NCBI GenBank assembly: GCA_900637135.1
Contig: LR134353.1
Location: forward strand, 1,364,001-1,428,000
DNA length: 64,000 bases
Direction of reading: 5' to 3'
Source: Mycolicibacterium flavescens
GTDB lineage: Bacteria > Actinomycetota > Actinomycetes > Mycobacteriales > Mycobacteriaceae
Position numbers and translations under genes: made by a program. The notes below the pieces were generated by a model. The model worked only from the letters and a program-made list of their open reading frames with translations, was not told the origin of the DNA and searched no databases. Position 1 is the stretch's first letter; each line of letters begins with the position of its first letter. Positions 33,165 to 43,700 of the stretch are shown piece by piece.

Positions 33165-34817
33165 GTGACCCCCGCCGACCTGGCCGACCTGCTCAAGTCC
33201 ACCGCTGCCGCGGTGCTGGCCCAGCATGGGCTCGACGCGTCAGCGCTGCCGGAGACCGTCACCGTCGAACGCCCGCGCAATCCCGAGCACGGCGACTATG
33301 CCACCAACCTCGCCCTTCAACTGGGCAAAAAAGTCGGCGCCAACCCGCGGGAACTGGCCGGCTGGCTGGCCGAGGCCCTGGCCGACAACGCCGGGATTTC
33401 CGCTGCGGACGTCGCCGGCCCCGGCTTCTTGAACCTGCGCCTGGAGGCGTCGGCGCAGAACGTCATCGTCACCGACGTCCTGACGGCCGGCGCCGCCTAC
33501 GGTCACTCCGAGACACTCGCAGGACGCAACATCAACCTCGAGTTCGTTTCCGCCAACCCCACCGGGCCGATCCACATCGGCGGCACCCGCTGGGCGGCCG
33601 TCGGCGACGCTCTCGGCCGGCTGCTGTCGACCCAGGGCGCCGCGGTCACCCGCGAGTACTACTTCAATGACCACGGTGCCCAGATCAACCGGTTCACCAG
33701 CTCCTTGATCGCCGCGGCGAAGGGCGAACCGACACCCGAGGGCGGCTATGCGGGCGCCTACATCAAGGACATCGCCGCGCAGGTGCTCGCCAAGGAGCCC
33801 GACGCGCTGGGCCTGCCCGAAGACGAGATGCGCGAGACCTTCCGCGCCATCGGCGTGGATTTGATGTTCGCCCACATCAAGCAGTCGTTGCACGACTTCG
33901 GCACCGACTTCGACGTCTACACCCACGAAGATTCGATGCACACGTCCGGACGGGTCGAGCAGGCCATCGCGCGCCTGCGCGAGGCGGGCAGCATCTACGA
34001 GAAGGACGGCGCAACCTGGTTGCGCACCACCGACTACGGCGACGACAAGGACCGCGTCGTCATCAAGAGCGACGGTGCGGCTGCCTACATCGCCGCCGAC
34101 ATCGCCTACTACCTGGACAAGCGCGAGCGCGGATTCGACCTGTGCATCTACATGCTCGGCGCCGATCACCACGGTTACATCGCCCGGCTCAAGGCGGTGG
34201 CGGCCGCGCTCGGCGAGGACCCGGCCACGGTCGAGGTGCTCATCGGTCAGATGGTCAACCTGGTGCGCGAGGGCCAGCCGGTCCGGATGAGCAAGCGGGC
34301 CGGCACGGTGATCACGCTCGACGACCTGGTCGAGGCGATCGGCGTCGACGCGGCCCGCTACTCGCTGATCCGGTCCTCGGTCGACAGCCCGATCGACATC
34401 GACCTCGAGCTGTGGTCGTCGGCGTCCAACGAAAACCCGGTCTACTACGTGCAATACGCGCACGCGCGGTTGTCGGCGCTGGCCCGCAACGCCGCCGAAC
34501 TGGGTGTCGTACCCAGCACCGAGAACCTGCAACTGCTCAACCACGACAAGGAAGGCACGCTGATCCGCAACATCGGCGAATTCCCGCGCGTGCTCAAAAC
34601 GGCTGCCGCACTGCGAGAACCGCACCGCATCTCGCGATACCTCGAGGATCTGGCCGGCGACTACCACCGGTTCTATGACTCCTGCCGTGTGCTGCCGCAG
34701 GGCGACGAGACACCCAACGAGCTGCACAGTGCGCGCCTGGCGCTCTGCGCAGCCACCCGTCAGGTGATCGCGAACGGCCTTGGAATCCTCGGCGTCTCAG
34801 CTCCGGAGCGCATGTGA
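33165..34817 (+). CDS. argS: Arginyl-tRNA synthetase
   Basis: A 550-residue class I synthetase charging tRNA-Arg. It has the ArgRS N-terminal domain ([20 protein letters not shown]) and the HIGH-type motif in [18 protein letters not shown]-type RMSKRAGT follows, with a C-terminal anticodon-binding DALR domain ([16 protein letters not shown] onwards). The start is GTG 33165, 100 bp after the tRNA-Arg gene. The GTG of lysA overlaps its stop. Confidence 0.97.
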   Translation: MTPADLADLLKSTAAAVLAQHGLDASALPETVTVERPRNPEHGDYATNLALQLGKKVGANPRELAGWLAEALADNAGISAADVAGPGFLNLRLEASAQNVIVTDVLTAGAAYGHSETLAGRNINLEFVSANPTGPIHIGGTRWAAVGDALGRLLSTQGAAVTREYYFNDHGAQINRFTSSLIAAAKGEPTPEGGYAGAYIKDIAAQVLAKEPDALGLPEDEMRETFRAIGVDLMFAHIKQSLHDFGTDFDVYTHEDSMHTSGRVEQAIARLREAGSIYEKDGATWLRTTDYGDDKDRVVIKSDGAAAYIAADIAYYLDKRERGFDLCIYMLGADHHGYIARLKAVAAALGEDPATVEVLIGQMVNLVREGQPVRMSKRAGTVITLDDLVEAIGVDAARYSLIRSSVDSPIDIDLELWSSASNENPVYYVQYAHARLSALARNAAELGVVPSTENLQLLNHDKEGTLIRNIGEFPRVLKTAAALREPHRISRYLEDLAGDYHRFYDSCRVLPQGDETPNELHSARLALCAATRQVIANGLGILGVSAPERM

Positions 34818-36232
34818 TCGCCCATCCCGCCGGCCCCCGGCACGCCGAAGAAATCCACCACGGAGGTGCACCGCCGCGCCCACAGTCGCCGTCCGAGCTT
34901 CTGCTGTTGGCGCCGAATGTGTGGCCCCGCAGCACCGTTCGTGATGACGACGGTCTGGTGTCGATCGGCGGTGTGCCGGTCACCGACATCGCCGCAGAGT
35001 TCGGCACGCCGACATTCGTGGTGGACGAGGACGACTTCCGGTCGCGCTGCCGTGAGATCGCCGCGGCATTCGGTGGGGGCGAAAACGTCCGCTACGCCGC
35101 CAAGGCGTTCATGTGCACCGAGGTCTCCCGCTGGATCGCCGAAGAAGGCCTCTCGCTCGACGTGGCCAGCGGAGGTGAGATGGCCGTCGCGCTGGCCGGT
35201 GGCTTCCCCGCCGAACGGATCGCGTTGCACGGCAACAACAAATCGGTTGCCGAGCTGACCGCGGCCGTCAAGGCCGGTATCGAGCATGTGGTGGTCGACT
35301 CGATGATCGAGATCGACCGACTCGACCAGATCGCCGGCGCCGCAGGTGTGGTCCAGGACGTGCTGGTCCGCGTCACGGTCGGCGTCGAGGCGCACACGCA
35401 CGAGTTCATCTCGACCGCGCACGAGGACCAGAAATTCGGGCTCTCCCTGGCTTCGGGTGCCGCCATGGATGCCGTCCGGCGGGTGTTCGAGGCCGATCAC
35501 CTGCGCCTCAAGGGTCTGCACAGCCATATCGGATCTCAGATCTTCGACGTCGCCGGGTTCGAGATCGCCGCCCATCGGGTAATCGGGTTCCTTCGCGACG
35601 TTATTGCCGAGTTCGGCGTCGACAAGACCTCGCAGATGTCGATCGTCGACCTGGGCGGCGGCCTCGGCATCTCGTATCTGCCCCAGGACGATCCACCGCC
35701 GATCGCTGACCTGGCGGCCAAGCTGACCGCGATCGTGCGCGACGAGTCGGCTGCCGTCGGGCTACCCACTCCACGGTTGGTTGTCGAGCCGGGTCGGGCC
35801 ATCGCGGGTCCCGGGACCATCACGCTCTACGAGGTCGGCACCGTCAAGGATGTCGCCGTGAGTCCGACTGCGCATCGCCGCTACGTCAGCGTGGACGGCG
35901 GTATGAGCGACAACATCCGCACGTCGCTCTACGGCGCGGAATACGACGCACGGCTGATATCACGCACCACCGATGCCGCGCCCACAATCGGTCGTATCGT
36001 CGGAAAGCACTGTGAGAGCGGCGATATCGTCGTCCGCGACACCTGGGTTCCCGACGATATCCGGCCCGGCGACCTGCTGGGAGTCGCGGCGACCGGCGCC
36101 TACTGCTATTCCATGTCGAGCCGTTACAACCTGATCGGCCGTCCCGCCGTGGTCGCCGCGCGCGACGGACAAGCCCGCCTGATCCTGCGCCGGGAGACGG
36201 CCGACGATCTGCTGAGTCTGGAAGTGAGGTAA
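34814..36232 (+). CDS. lysA: Diaminopimelate decarboxylase
   Basis: A 472-residue PLP enzyme of fold III converting meso-diaminopimelate to lysine. The Schiff-base Lys97 is in YAAKAFM, the phosphate-binding Gly-rich loop is in [10 protein letters not shown], and the C-terminal block [20 protein letters not shown] supplies the active-site Tyr across the dimer. GTG 34814 overlaps the argS TGA. A long N-terminal tail (about 45 residues) is normal for mycobacteria. Confidence 0.97.
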   Translation: MIAHPAGPRHAEEIHHGGAPPRPQSPSELLLLAPNVWPRSTVRDDDGLVSIGGVPVTDIAAEFGTPTFVVDEDDFRSRCREIAAAFGGGENVRYAAKAFMCTEVSRWIAEEGLSLDVASGGEMAVALAGGFPAERIALHGNNKSVAELTAAVKAGIEHVVVDSMIEIDRLDQIAGAAGVVQDVLVRVTVGVEAHTHEFISTAHEDQKFGLSLASGAAMDAVRRVFEADHLRLKGLHSHIGSQIFDVAGFEIAAHRVIGFLRDVIAEFGVDKTSQMSIVDLGGGLGISYLPQDDPPPIADLAAKLTAIVRDESAAVGLPTPRLVVEPGRAIAGPGTITLYEVGTVKDVAVSPTAHRRYVSVDGGMSDNIRTSLYGAEYDARLISRTTDAAPTIGRIVGKHCESGDIVVRDTWVPDDIRPGDLLGVAATGAYCYSMSSRYNLIGRPAVVAARDGQARLILRRETADDLLSLEVR

Positions 36233-36234
36233 CG

Positions 36235-37560
36235 ATGACTGATTCCGAAAAGCCCATCGGCGTGGCGGTTCTCGGCTTTGGGAACGTCGGTAGCCAGGTT
36301 GTGCGCATCATCGAGCAGAGCGCCGACGACCTGGCCGCACGCATCGGCGCGCCGTTGGTGCTGCGCGGCGTCGGCGTCCGTCGAGTGGCCGACGACCGCG
36401 GAATCTCGATCGACAAGCTCACCGACAACATCGAGGAACTCGTCTCCCGCGACGACGTCGACATCGTCGTCGAGTTGATGGGGCCCGTAGAACCCGCGCG
36501 CAAAGCGATCCTGACCGCGCTAGAGCAGGGCAAGTCCGTGGTCACCGCAAACAAGGCGCTGATGGCGGTCTCGACCGGGGAGTTGGCGCAGGCGGCCGAA
36601 AACGCGCGTGTTGACCTGTATTTCGAGGCCTCGGTCGCCGGTGCGATCCCTGTCATCCGTCCCCTGACCCAGTCGTTGGCGGGGGACTCGGTCGTCCGGG
36701 TGGCGGGTATCGTCAACGGCACCACCAACTACATCCTCTCGGAGATGGACAGTACGGGCGCCGACTACACGAGCGCGCTGGCCGACGCGAGCGCCCTCGG
36801 ATACGCGGAGGCAGACCCGACGGCCGATGTCGAGGGGTACGACGCCGCGGCGAAGGTGGCGATTTTGGCCTCGATCGCCTTTCACACCCGCGTCAGCTCC
36901 AACGACGTGTACCGCGAGGGCATCACCAAGGTCAGCAGCGCCGACTTCGAGTCTGCCAAGGCGCTCGGCTGCACCATCAAACTTCTGGCCATCTGCGAGC
37001 GGCTCACCGGCGATGAGGGTCAGCAGCGGGTTTCGGCGCGGGTGTACCCCGCGCTAGTGCCGTTGGACCATCCACTGGCCGCCGTAAACGGGGCGTTCAA
37101 CGCGGTGGTTGTCGAAGCCGAAGCCGCAGGCCGCCTGATGTTCTACGGGCAGGGGGCCGGCGGTACGCCCACGGCCTCTGCAGTGATGGGTGACCTCGTG
37201 ATGGCGGCTCGCAACCGTGTACAGGGTGGTCGCGGGCCGCGCGAATCGAAATACGCCAAGTTGCCGATCGCGCCCATCGGCTTCATCCCCACTCGTTACT
37301 ACGTGAACATGAACGTCGCTGATCGAGCCGGCGTGTTGTCCGCTGTGGCAGCCGAATTCGGTGAACGTGACGTCAGCATCGCCGAGGTGCGCCAGGAGGG
37401 CATGCTCGACGAGGACGGCCAGCGCTGCGGTGCGCGCATCGTGGTGGTGACCCATGAGGCCACGGACGCGGCACTGTCGGAGACCGTGGCGGCACTGGCC
37501 GACCTCGATGTTGTGCAGAGCATCAACAGCGTGCTGCGCATGGAAGGAACCACCGAATGA
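36235..37560 (+). CDS. hom: Homoserine dehydrogenase
   Basis: A 441-residue enzyme reducing aspartate semialdehyde to homoserine, the branch point to threonine and methionine. The NAD(P)-binding GFGNVG is near 14-19; NKALMA, the catalytic region [14 protein letters not shown] and Lys/Asp residues in [22 protein letters not shown] follow. The C-terminal ACT domain ([21 protein letters not shown]) mediates threonine feedback. It starts two bases after lysA and overlaps thrC as ATGA. Called thrA (Rv1294) in H37Rv. Confidence 0.97.
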   Translation: MTDSEKPIGVAVLGFGNVGSQVVRIIEQSADDLAARIGAPLVLRGVGVRRVADDRGISIDKLTDNIEELVSRDDVDIVVELMGPVEPARKAILTALEQGKSVVTANKALMAVSTGELAQAAENARVDLYFEASVAGAIPVIRPLTQSLAGDSVVRVAGIVNGTTNYILSEMDSTGADYTSALADASALGYAEADPTADVEGYDAAAKVAILASIAFHTRVSSNDVYREGITKVSSADFESAKALGCTIKLLAICERLTGDEGQQRVSARVYPALVPLDHPLAAVNGAFNAVVVEAEAAGRLMFYGQGAGGTPTASAVMGDLVMAARNRVQGGRGPRESKYAKLPIAPIGFIPTRYYVNMNVADRAGVLSAVAAEFGERDVSIAEVRQEGMLDEDGQRCGARIVVVTHEATDAALSETVAALADLDVVQSINSVLRMEGTTE

Positions 37561-38639
37561 GCGCCTCCGCGCAGACCGTTCACCAACCCTGGCCCGGCCT
37601 GATCGCCGCGTACCGCGACCGGCTGCCGGTCGAGGACAGCTGGACGCCGATCACCCTGCGTGAGGGTGGGACTCCGCTGCTGCCTGCGCAGCGGTTGTCC
37701 GAACTCACCGGGTGCACAGTGCATCTCAAGGTCGAGGGGCTCAACCCGACCGGTTCGTTCAAGGACCGCGGTATGACCATGGCAGTGACCGAGGCAGTGG
37801 CGCGCGGCCAGCAGGCGGTGCTGTGCGCGTCGACGGGCAACACATCGGCATCGGCAGCGGCCTATGCGGCCAGGGCGGGGATCACCTGCGCAGTGTTGGT
37901 GCCGCAGGGCAAGATCGCGATGGGCAAGCTGGCCCAGGCCGTCATGCACGGTGCGAAGATCATCCAGGTCGACGGCAACTTCGACGATTGCCTGGAACTC
38001 GCGCGCAAGCTGACCGCCGACTTCCCGACCATCTCGCTGGTCAACTCCGTCAACCCCTACCGGATCGAAGGACAAAAGACCGCGGCCTTCGAGATCGTCG
38101 ACGCGTTGGGTGTCGCGCCCGATGTGCACTCGCTGCCGGTGGGCAACGCAGGCAACATCACCGCCTACTGGAAGGGCTACACCGAATACCACCGCGACGG
38201 GGTCTCGGATCGTCTTCCCCGCATGCTCGGGACGCAGGCGGCCGGCGCGGCGCCGCTGGTGCACGGGCAACCGGTCAAGAATCCGGAGACCATCGCAACG
38301 GCTATCCGAATCGGCTCGCCCGCGTCGTGGACCACCGCCGTGGCCGCAGCGCAGCAGTCCGACGGTCGATTCCTGGCCGCCACCGATGAGGAGATCCTCG
38401 AGGCCTACCACCTGGTGGCCAGCAGCGAGGGTGTGTTCGTCGAGCCCGCATCGGCGGCCAGCATCGCCGGTCTGCTCAAATCGGTCGAAGACGGTTGGGT
38501 GGCCAAGGGTTCGACGGTCGTGTGCACGGTGACGGGCAACGGGCTCAAGGATCCGGACACCGCGTTGAAGGGCATGCCGTCGGTAGTCGCGGTGCCTGTC
38601 GATCCGGTGGCCGTCGTCGAGCAGTTGGGGCTGGGATAG
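37557..38639 (+). CDS. thrC: Threonine synthase
   Basis: A 360-residue PLP fold-II enzyme that turns O-phosphohomoserine into threonine. The PLP Lys69 is in [10 protein letters not shown], the phosphate-binding loop is [14 protein letters not shown], and [18 protein letters not shown] follows. The C-terminus contains [11 protein letters not shown]. Overlap with hom and a 3-bp gap to thrB indicate one transcript. Confidence 0.97.
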   Translation: MSASAQTVHQPWPGLIAAYRDRLPVEDSWTPITLREGGTPLLPAQRLSELTGCTVHLKVEGLNPTGSFKDRGMTMAVTEAVARGQQAVLCASTGNTSASAAAYAARAGITCAVLVPQGKIAMGKLAQAVMHGAKIIQVDGNFDDCLELARKLTADFPTISLVNSVNPYRIEGQKTAAFEIVDALGVAPDVHSLPVGNAGNITAYWKGYTEYHRDGVSDRLPRMLGTQAAGAAPLVHGQPVKNPETIATAIRIGSPASWTTAVAAAQQSDGRFLAATDEEILEAYHLVASSEGVFVEPASAASIAGLLKSVEDGWVAKGSTVVCTVTGNGLKDPDTALKGMPSVVAVPVDPVAVVEQLGLG

Positions 38640-39587
<948 letters not shown>

Positions 39588-39636
39588 AAGCGGTCGGAAC
39601 AGGAATCACAGGAGCAACACGACACCCATGTCTTTC

Positions 39637-39883
39637 TTGCTTCCCGTCCCGATGCGGGATATTCTCGCTGTCGTCAGGCAATCGCAGCGTCTCTACCTGC
39701 GCCGACAATAGGACACCACCCATTTTCCCCGTGGTCTACTCGTGGATTGACGGTTCGCCGTATACCGGCGAGGCCCGGCCATCACCGTTGCAGGGGCAAT
39801 GGTGGGGCCCATGCGTTCAGTGGATCGACTGATCGCACCGAATCCCCGCACGACTCGTTCTGCGAGGGAAAGAAAGGACATCC
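39637..39883 (+). promoter_or_regulatory. rho promoter and structured leader
   Basis: TTGCTT (39637-39642), a 17-bp spacer and TATTCT (39660-39665) form a sigma-A-type promoter, leaving a leader of about 210 nt. The leader contains the hairpin CGCCG-TATAC-CGGCG and, directly after it, a larger stem with CCATCACCGTTGC opposite GGCAATGGTGG, ending before the AAAGGA ribosome-binding site. A 27-codon frame at 39628-39711 starts upstream of the predicted transcript and is probably not translated. Autoregulation of rho by its leader is known in other bacteria. Confidence 0.5.
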
Positions 39884-41821
39884 GTGACTGAAACGGACCT
39901 GATCACGGCTGGGGGCAGCAGCGAAAACGGTGAGCTGCCAAACGCCGTGAGTTCAGACTCTTCAACTTCTGCGACGGACGCGCCGAACGCCGCGCCGACC
40001 GCGGAAACCGCACCGACCGCCGAGGTCGCTTCCGGCAACCGCGGCGGCGCCTTGTCGACCATGGTGCTGCCCGAACTGCGCGCTTTGGCCAAGGAAATCG
40101 GCGTCGAGGGCGCGTCCGGTATGCGCAAGAGCGAACTGGTCGCCGCCATCCGTGAGCGGCGCGGCGATTCGAACGGCCGCGGAAAGGCTTCCGCCGGTGG
40201 CGAGGCTCCTGCGACCAGCGAGGCCAAGACCGCCGAACCGGCCAAAAACGCTCCGAACGCCGAGCAGGGCACCGAGAGCGGCGACGACCGTGGTTCGAAT
40301 GCCGACGCCGAGCAGCAGCCCCGGCGCCGTGAGCGTCGTGGCGCGTCGCGCGGAGCCGGCACACCCGACGCCTCGGGTAATCAGCCGGACAACGCAGCTG
40401 CGGACGCCAAGACCGGTGACCGCCAGAACGACCAGTCCAGCAAGAGCGACCAGTCCAGCAGGTCGGATAGCAAGTCCGACGCCGACCAGCAGCAGGGCGA
40501 CCAGCAGGGTGGCCAGAACCGCGGCGGTGGCGGAGGCGGCAACAACAACGACGACGACGGCGAAGGCCGTGGCGGTCGTCGCGGTCGCCGGTTCCGGGAC
40601 CGCAGGCGCCGTGAGCGCGGTGGCGGTGACGGCGGCGGTGACCGCGACACCGAACTGCGTGAGGACGACGTCGTTCAACCCGTCGCCGGCATCCTCGACG
40701 TTCTCGACAACTACGCGTTCGTGCGCACCTCCGGTTATCTGGCCGGCCCGAACGACGTGTACGTCTCGATGAACATGGTGCGCAAGAACGGCCTGCGCCG
40801 CGGTGACGCCGTGACCGGCGCCGTGCGCGTGCCCCGAGACGGAGAAGGCGGCGACAAGAATCCGCGGCAGAAGTTCAATCCGCTGGTGCGCCTGGACACC
40901 GTCAACGGCAAGCCGGTCGAGGAGGCCAAGAAGCGGCCCGAGTTCAACAAGCTCACGCCGCTTTACCCGAACGAGCGGCTGCGCCTGGAGACCAACACCG
41001 AGAAGCTGACCACCCGCGTCATCGACCTGATCATGCCGATCGGCAAGGGGCAGCGCGCGCTGATCGTGTCGCCGCCGAAGGCCGGTAAGACGACGATCCT
41101 TCAGGACATTGCCAACGCGATCACCACCAACAATCCGGAATGCCACCTGATGGTGGTGCTCGTCGACGAGCGTCCGGAAGAGGTGACCGACATGCAGCGC
41201 TCGGTCAAGGGCGAGGTCATCGCCTCGACGTTCGACCGGCCGCCGTCCGATCACACCCAGGCCGCCGAATTGGCGATCGAGCGGGCCAAGCGGCTCGTCG
41301 AGCAGGGTAAGGACGTGGTCGTGCTGCTCGACTCGATCACCCGCCTCGGCCGCGCGTACAACAACGCGTCACCGGCCTCGGGTCGCATCCTGTCCGGTGG
41401 TGTCGACTCCACTGCGCTGTATCCGCCCAAGCGGTTCCTCGGCGCGGCCCGAAACATCGAAGAGGGCGGCTCGCTGACCATCGTCGCCACCGCGATGGTG
41501 GAGACCGGCTCGACCGGTGACACGGTGATCTTCGAGGAGTTCAAGGGCACCGGCAACGCCGAGCTCAAGCTCGACCGCAAGATAGCCGAGCGGCGCGTCT
41601 TCCCGGCCGTCGACGTCAACCCGTCCGGCACCCGCAAGGACGAGCTGCTGCTTTCGCCGGACGAGTTCGGGATCGTGCACAAGCTGCGTCGCGTGTTGTC
41701 GGGGCTGGATCCGCACCAGGCCATCGACCTGTTGATGAGCCAGCTGCGCAAGACCAAGAACAACTACGAGTTCCTGGTGCAGGTCTCCAAGACCGCTCCG
41801 AGCTCCATGGACGCCGACTGA
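39884..41821 (+). CDS. rho: Transcription termination factor Rho
   Basis: A 645-residue hexameric RNA-dependent ATPase. The Rho_N helical domain is at about 60-90 (TMVLPELRALAKEIG...MRKSELVAAI). A low-complexity insertion of about 140 residues rich in Asp, Asn, Gln, Arg and Gly follows (QQGDQQGGQNRGGGGGG), typical of actinobacterial Rho. Next come the cold-shock RNA-binding domain (VLDNYAFVRTSGYL) and the ATPase core with Walker A PPKAGKTT near 400 and DSITRLGRAYN. GTG 39884 follows AAAGGA. A strong hairpin follows the stop. Confidence 0.97.
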   Translation: MTETDLITAGGSSENGELPNAVSSDSSTSATDAPNAAPTAETAPTAEVASGNRGGALSTMVLPELRALAKEIGVEGASGMRKSELVAAIRERRGDSNGRGKASAGGEAPATSEAKTAEPAKNAPNAEQGTESGDDRGSNADAEQQPRRRERRGASRGAGTPDASGNQPDNAAADAKTGDRQNDQSSKSDQSSRSDSKSDADQQQGDQQGGQNRGGGGGGNNNDDDGEGRGGRRGRRFRDRRRRERGGGDGGGDRDTELREDDVVQPVAGILDVLDNYAFVRTSGYLAGPNDVYVSMNMVRKNGLRRGDAVTGAVRVPRDGEGGDKNPRQKFNPLVRLDTVNGKPVEEAKKRPEFNKLTPLYPNERLRLETNTEKLTTRVIDLIMPIGKGQRALIVSPPKAGKTTILQDIANAITTNNPECHLMVVLVDERPEEVTDMQRSVKGEVIASTFDRPPSDHTQAAELAIERAKRLVEQGKDVVVLLDSITRLGRAYNNASPASGRILSGGVDSTALYPPKRFLGAARNIEEGGSLTIVATAMVETGSTGDTVIFEEFKGTGNAELKLDRKIAERRVFPAVDVNPSGTRKDELLLSPDEFGIVHKLRRVLSGLDPHQAIDLLMSQLRKTKNNYEFLVQVSKTAPSSMDAD

Positions 41822-41832
41822 CCGCGTGTTGA

Positions 41833-41877
41833 TTTCGGTGCCGCCGGTCGCGCTGAGCGCGACGAGTTGCACCGAAA
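41833..41877. terminator. Bidirectional hairpin terminator between rho and marR-like gene
   Basis: Outer arms TTTCGGTGC (41833-41841) and GCACCGAAA (41869-41877) are perfect complements and enclose an inner stem GTCGCGC/GCGCGAC with loop TGA. The stem lies between convergent stops 60 bp apart. It lacks a strong T-tract, as is usual for mycobacterial terminators. Confidence 0.7.
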
Positions 41878-41881
41878 CCGC

Positions 41882-42331
41882 TCACCGGTAGGGGTCGGTG
41901 ATCTCGCGCAGCGCCGTCAGTGCGTCGCGAAGTTGCTCAAACCGGCGCTCACCGAGGTAGCGTCGCCACTCGTCCTCGACGTTGGCGATCTCCTCGCCCG
42001 CGGCCCGGCACACCGCCATGCCCTTGTCGCTCAATGTGACGAGCCGAGCGCGCGCATCCGTGGGGTCCGTCGTGCGCACCACATAGCCGGACCGCTCCAG
42101 TTGATCGATCAGTGCGCCGGCGGTCTGCTTGGTCACGCGTGCCTGCTCGGCGAGATCGGTGAGCCGCATTCCGCTCGAATTCACCTGCCGCAGGTCGAGG
42201 CGTTGCATGAGCCTGGACTGCGCGAGCGTGATGTCGTCGGCACCTGCCGCGACTAATGCCTCCATGACGCGTGCCTCGGCAGCGCGATGGCCGATGAACA
42301 TCAACGTCGCCGTGCTGACCCAGTCGCTCAC
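41882..42331 (-). CDS. MarR-family transcriptional regulator
   Basis: A 149-residue winged-helix regulator from GTG 42331. The recognition region is MRLTDLAEQARVTKQTAGALIDQLERSGYVVRTTDPTDARARLVTLSDKG, with the D-x-R wing that contacts the minor groove. It diverges from the maleylpyruvate isomerase-like gene, and three CCTGAC half-sites lie in the spacer, so it very likely represses that gene and itself. The ligand is unknown. Confidence 0.9.
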   Translation of the reverse strand: MSDWVSTATLMFIGHRAAEARVMEALVAAGADDITLAQSRLMQRLDLRQVNSSGMRLTDLAEQARVTKQTAGALIDQLERSGYVVRTTDPTDARARLVTLSDKGMAVCRAAGEEIANVEDEWRRYLGERRFEQLRDALTALREITDPYR

Positions 42332-42335
42332 CCCA

Positions 42336-42381
42336 TTGACCTTAGTACGGAAACCTGACTATATTCGTCAGGATACCTGAC
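42336..42381 (+). promoter_or_regulatory. Promoter overlapped by MarR-type operators
   Basis: TTGACC (42336-42341), an 18-bp spacer and TATATT (42360-42365) make a sigma-A promoter for the plus-strand gene. CCTGAC at 42354-42359, GTCAGG at 42367-42372 and CCTGAC at 42376-42381 bracket the -10 box; the last two form a perfect palindrome GTCAGG-ATA-CCTGAC. Binding would block polymerase. Confidence 0.72.
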
Positions 42382-42399
42382 TAACCGGAGGAGGCGTGC

Positions 42400-42990
42400 G
42401 TGGAATCCGACACCGTCTGGCGGCATATCGACGAACAGCGCGCGGGCCTTGCCGACATGCTCGACGGCCTCGAACCCGAACAATGGTCGACACCGACCCT
42501 GTGCGAGGGATGGACCGTTCGTCATGTGGCCGCGCACATCACACACTCCGCGTCGGGTAAACCGAGATTGTTGTTCGAACTGCTGCGATCCGGCTTTCGG
42601 ATCAACGCGATGATCTATCGAGTAGCGGTGCAGGACAACCGATCTCCTGCAGAGCTCACCGCGGCGCTGCGCGCCATGCGGGGATCGCGTAAACGCCCGC
42701 CGGGCACCGCCGAACTCGACCCGTTGATGGATGTGTTGGTGCACACCCAGGACATCGCGGTGCCTCTGGGGATCGACCGTCCCATGCCCGTGGACGCGGC
42801 GGTCGCTGCGGCCGAAAGGGTGTGGACGATGGGCTTTCCCTTCCAGGCGCAGCGACGCTTTCGTGGCGTCCAACTCGCCGCGACGGACGCCGACTTCCAG
42901 GCCGGCCAGGGCCGACGCGTCGATGCGCCGATCCGTGACATCCTCATGACGCTCGTCGGCCGGCCCGCCGTCGCCATCGACGTCGCCTAG
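42400..42990 (+). CDS. Maleylpyruvate isomerase / DinB-like family protein
   Basis: A 196-residue four-helix-bundle protein (TIGR03083 type, mycothiol-dependent isomerase-like N-terminal domain). It begins VWRHIDEQRAGLADMLDGLEPEQWSTPTLCEGWTVRHVAAHI, with the conserved W-x-V-x-x-x-x-x-H and a second metal-ligand His in DPLMDVLVHTQDIAVPL. Members bind a metal through three His and may act on mycothiol conjugates. GTG 42400 follows GGAGGAGG. Divergent from the MarR gene. Confidence 0.82.
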   Translation: MESDTVWRHIDEQRAGLADMLDGLEPEQWSTPTLCEGWTVRHVAAHITHSASGKPRLLFELLRSGFRINAMIYRVAVQDNRSPAELTAALRAMRGSRKRPPGTAELDPLMDVLVHTQDIAVPLGIDRPMPVDAAVAAAERVWTMGFPFQAQRRFRGVQLAATDADFQAGQGRRVDAPIRDILMTLVGRPAVAIDVA

Positions 42991-42993
42991 AGA

Positions 42994-43599
42994 TCACACG
43001 GCGGGGTCGGCTCGCAGTCCCGGCATGACATAGCGGCGCAGGTGCCGCAACACCGCGTCGCCGTCGCTGGGATCGAGTGTCTTACCGGGTACCGTTGCCA
43101 ACGAAATCAGCACGCGGGCAAGCCATTCCGATGCCTCGGCGATATCCGTGTCGGGGTGGATCTCGCCCGACTCCCGCGCGGTAACCAGGTAGCGAGACCA
43201 GAAGTCGGCCAGATCGGGCACCAAGCCCTGGACGCCGGCGCCCGCGCACGCGGCGAACTCCTCGGGCTCGTCGATGCGCAGCTTCATCAACAACGTGCCA
43301 GGGTCGTCATAGGCCGTGCGCCCGTGCAGGACGCCGGCGGCGAGCTGCCGGTCGAGGCCGTCGACGCGCTCGAGCATTTCGTGCGCCTCGGACCAATAGG
43401 CCTCGTTGAGCCGCACGATCGCCGCCCCCAGCAGCGAGACCTTGTCGGGAAAGTGGCGATACAGCCAACCGCGGGAGACCCCCGCCACCTCGGCTACCTC
43501 GGACACAGTGGTCGAGCGGATTCCCTTGGCGCGCAGGCAGACCTCGGCCGCGTCGATCAGTCGATCGTGGACGCTCTTGGTGGCGGCATCGCTCGTCAC
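42994..43599 (-). CDS. TetR-family transcriptional regulator
   Basis: A 201-residue regulator from GTG 43599. The TetR_N domain is LIDAAEVCLRAKGIRSTTVSEVAEVAGVSRGWLYRHFPDKVSLL, and the C-terminal ligand domain contains a helix-rich region ending near VPGKTLDPSDGDAVLRHL. It is divergent from the acyl-CoA ligase gene, with a perfect 8-bp-arm palindrome between them, suggesting control of fatty or aromatic acid activation by an acyl-CoA-type ligand. Confidence 0.9.
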   Translation of the reverse strand: MTSDAATKSVHDRLIDAAEVCLRAKGIRSTTVSEVAEVAGVSRGWLYRHFPDKVSLLGAAIVRLNEAYWSEAHEMLERVDGLDRQLAAGVLHGRTAYDDPGTLLMKLRIDEPEEFAACAGAGVQGLVPDLADFWSRYLVTARESGEIHPDTDIAEASEWLARVLISLATVPGKTLDPSDGDAVLRHLRRYVMPGLRADPAV

Positions 43600-43647
43600 C
43601 GGGTGGGCTCCTCCGTTAACCTCGCCCTCAAGTGGGCCGATCGGAGC

Positions 43648-43669
43648 ATTGTGTCATGGTAGACACAAT
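43648..43669. promoter_or_regulatory. TetR operator palindrome
   Basis: ATTGTGTC (43648-43655) and GACACAAT (43662-43669) are exact complements separated by ATGGTA. The site is 32 bp before the ligase ATG and about 50 bp from the TetR start, an ideal position for divergent control. Confidence 0.75.
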
Positions 43670-43700
43670 CGCGAATCTGTTCACTGTCGGAAGGTGAGCC

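Noticed and set aside
39628..39711. 27-codon upstream ORF before rho
   Set aside because: It begins before the predicted transcription start (its first codons overlap the -35 box), and its AGGAG is about 13 bases away.
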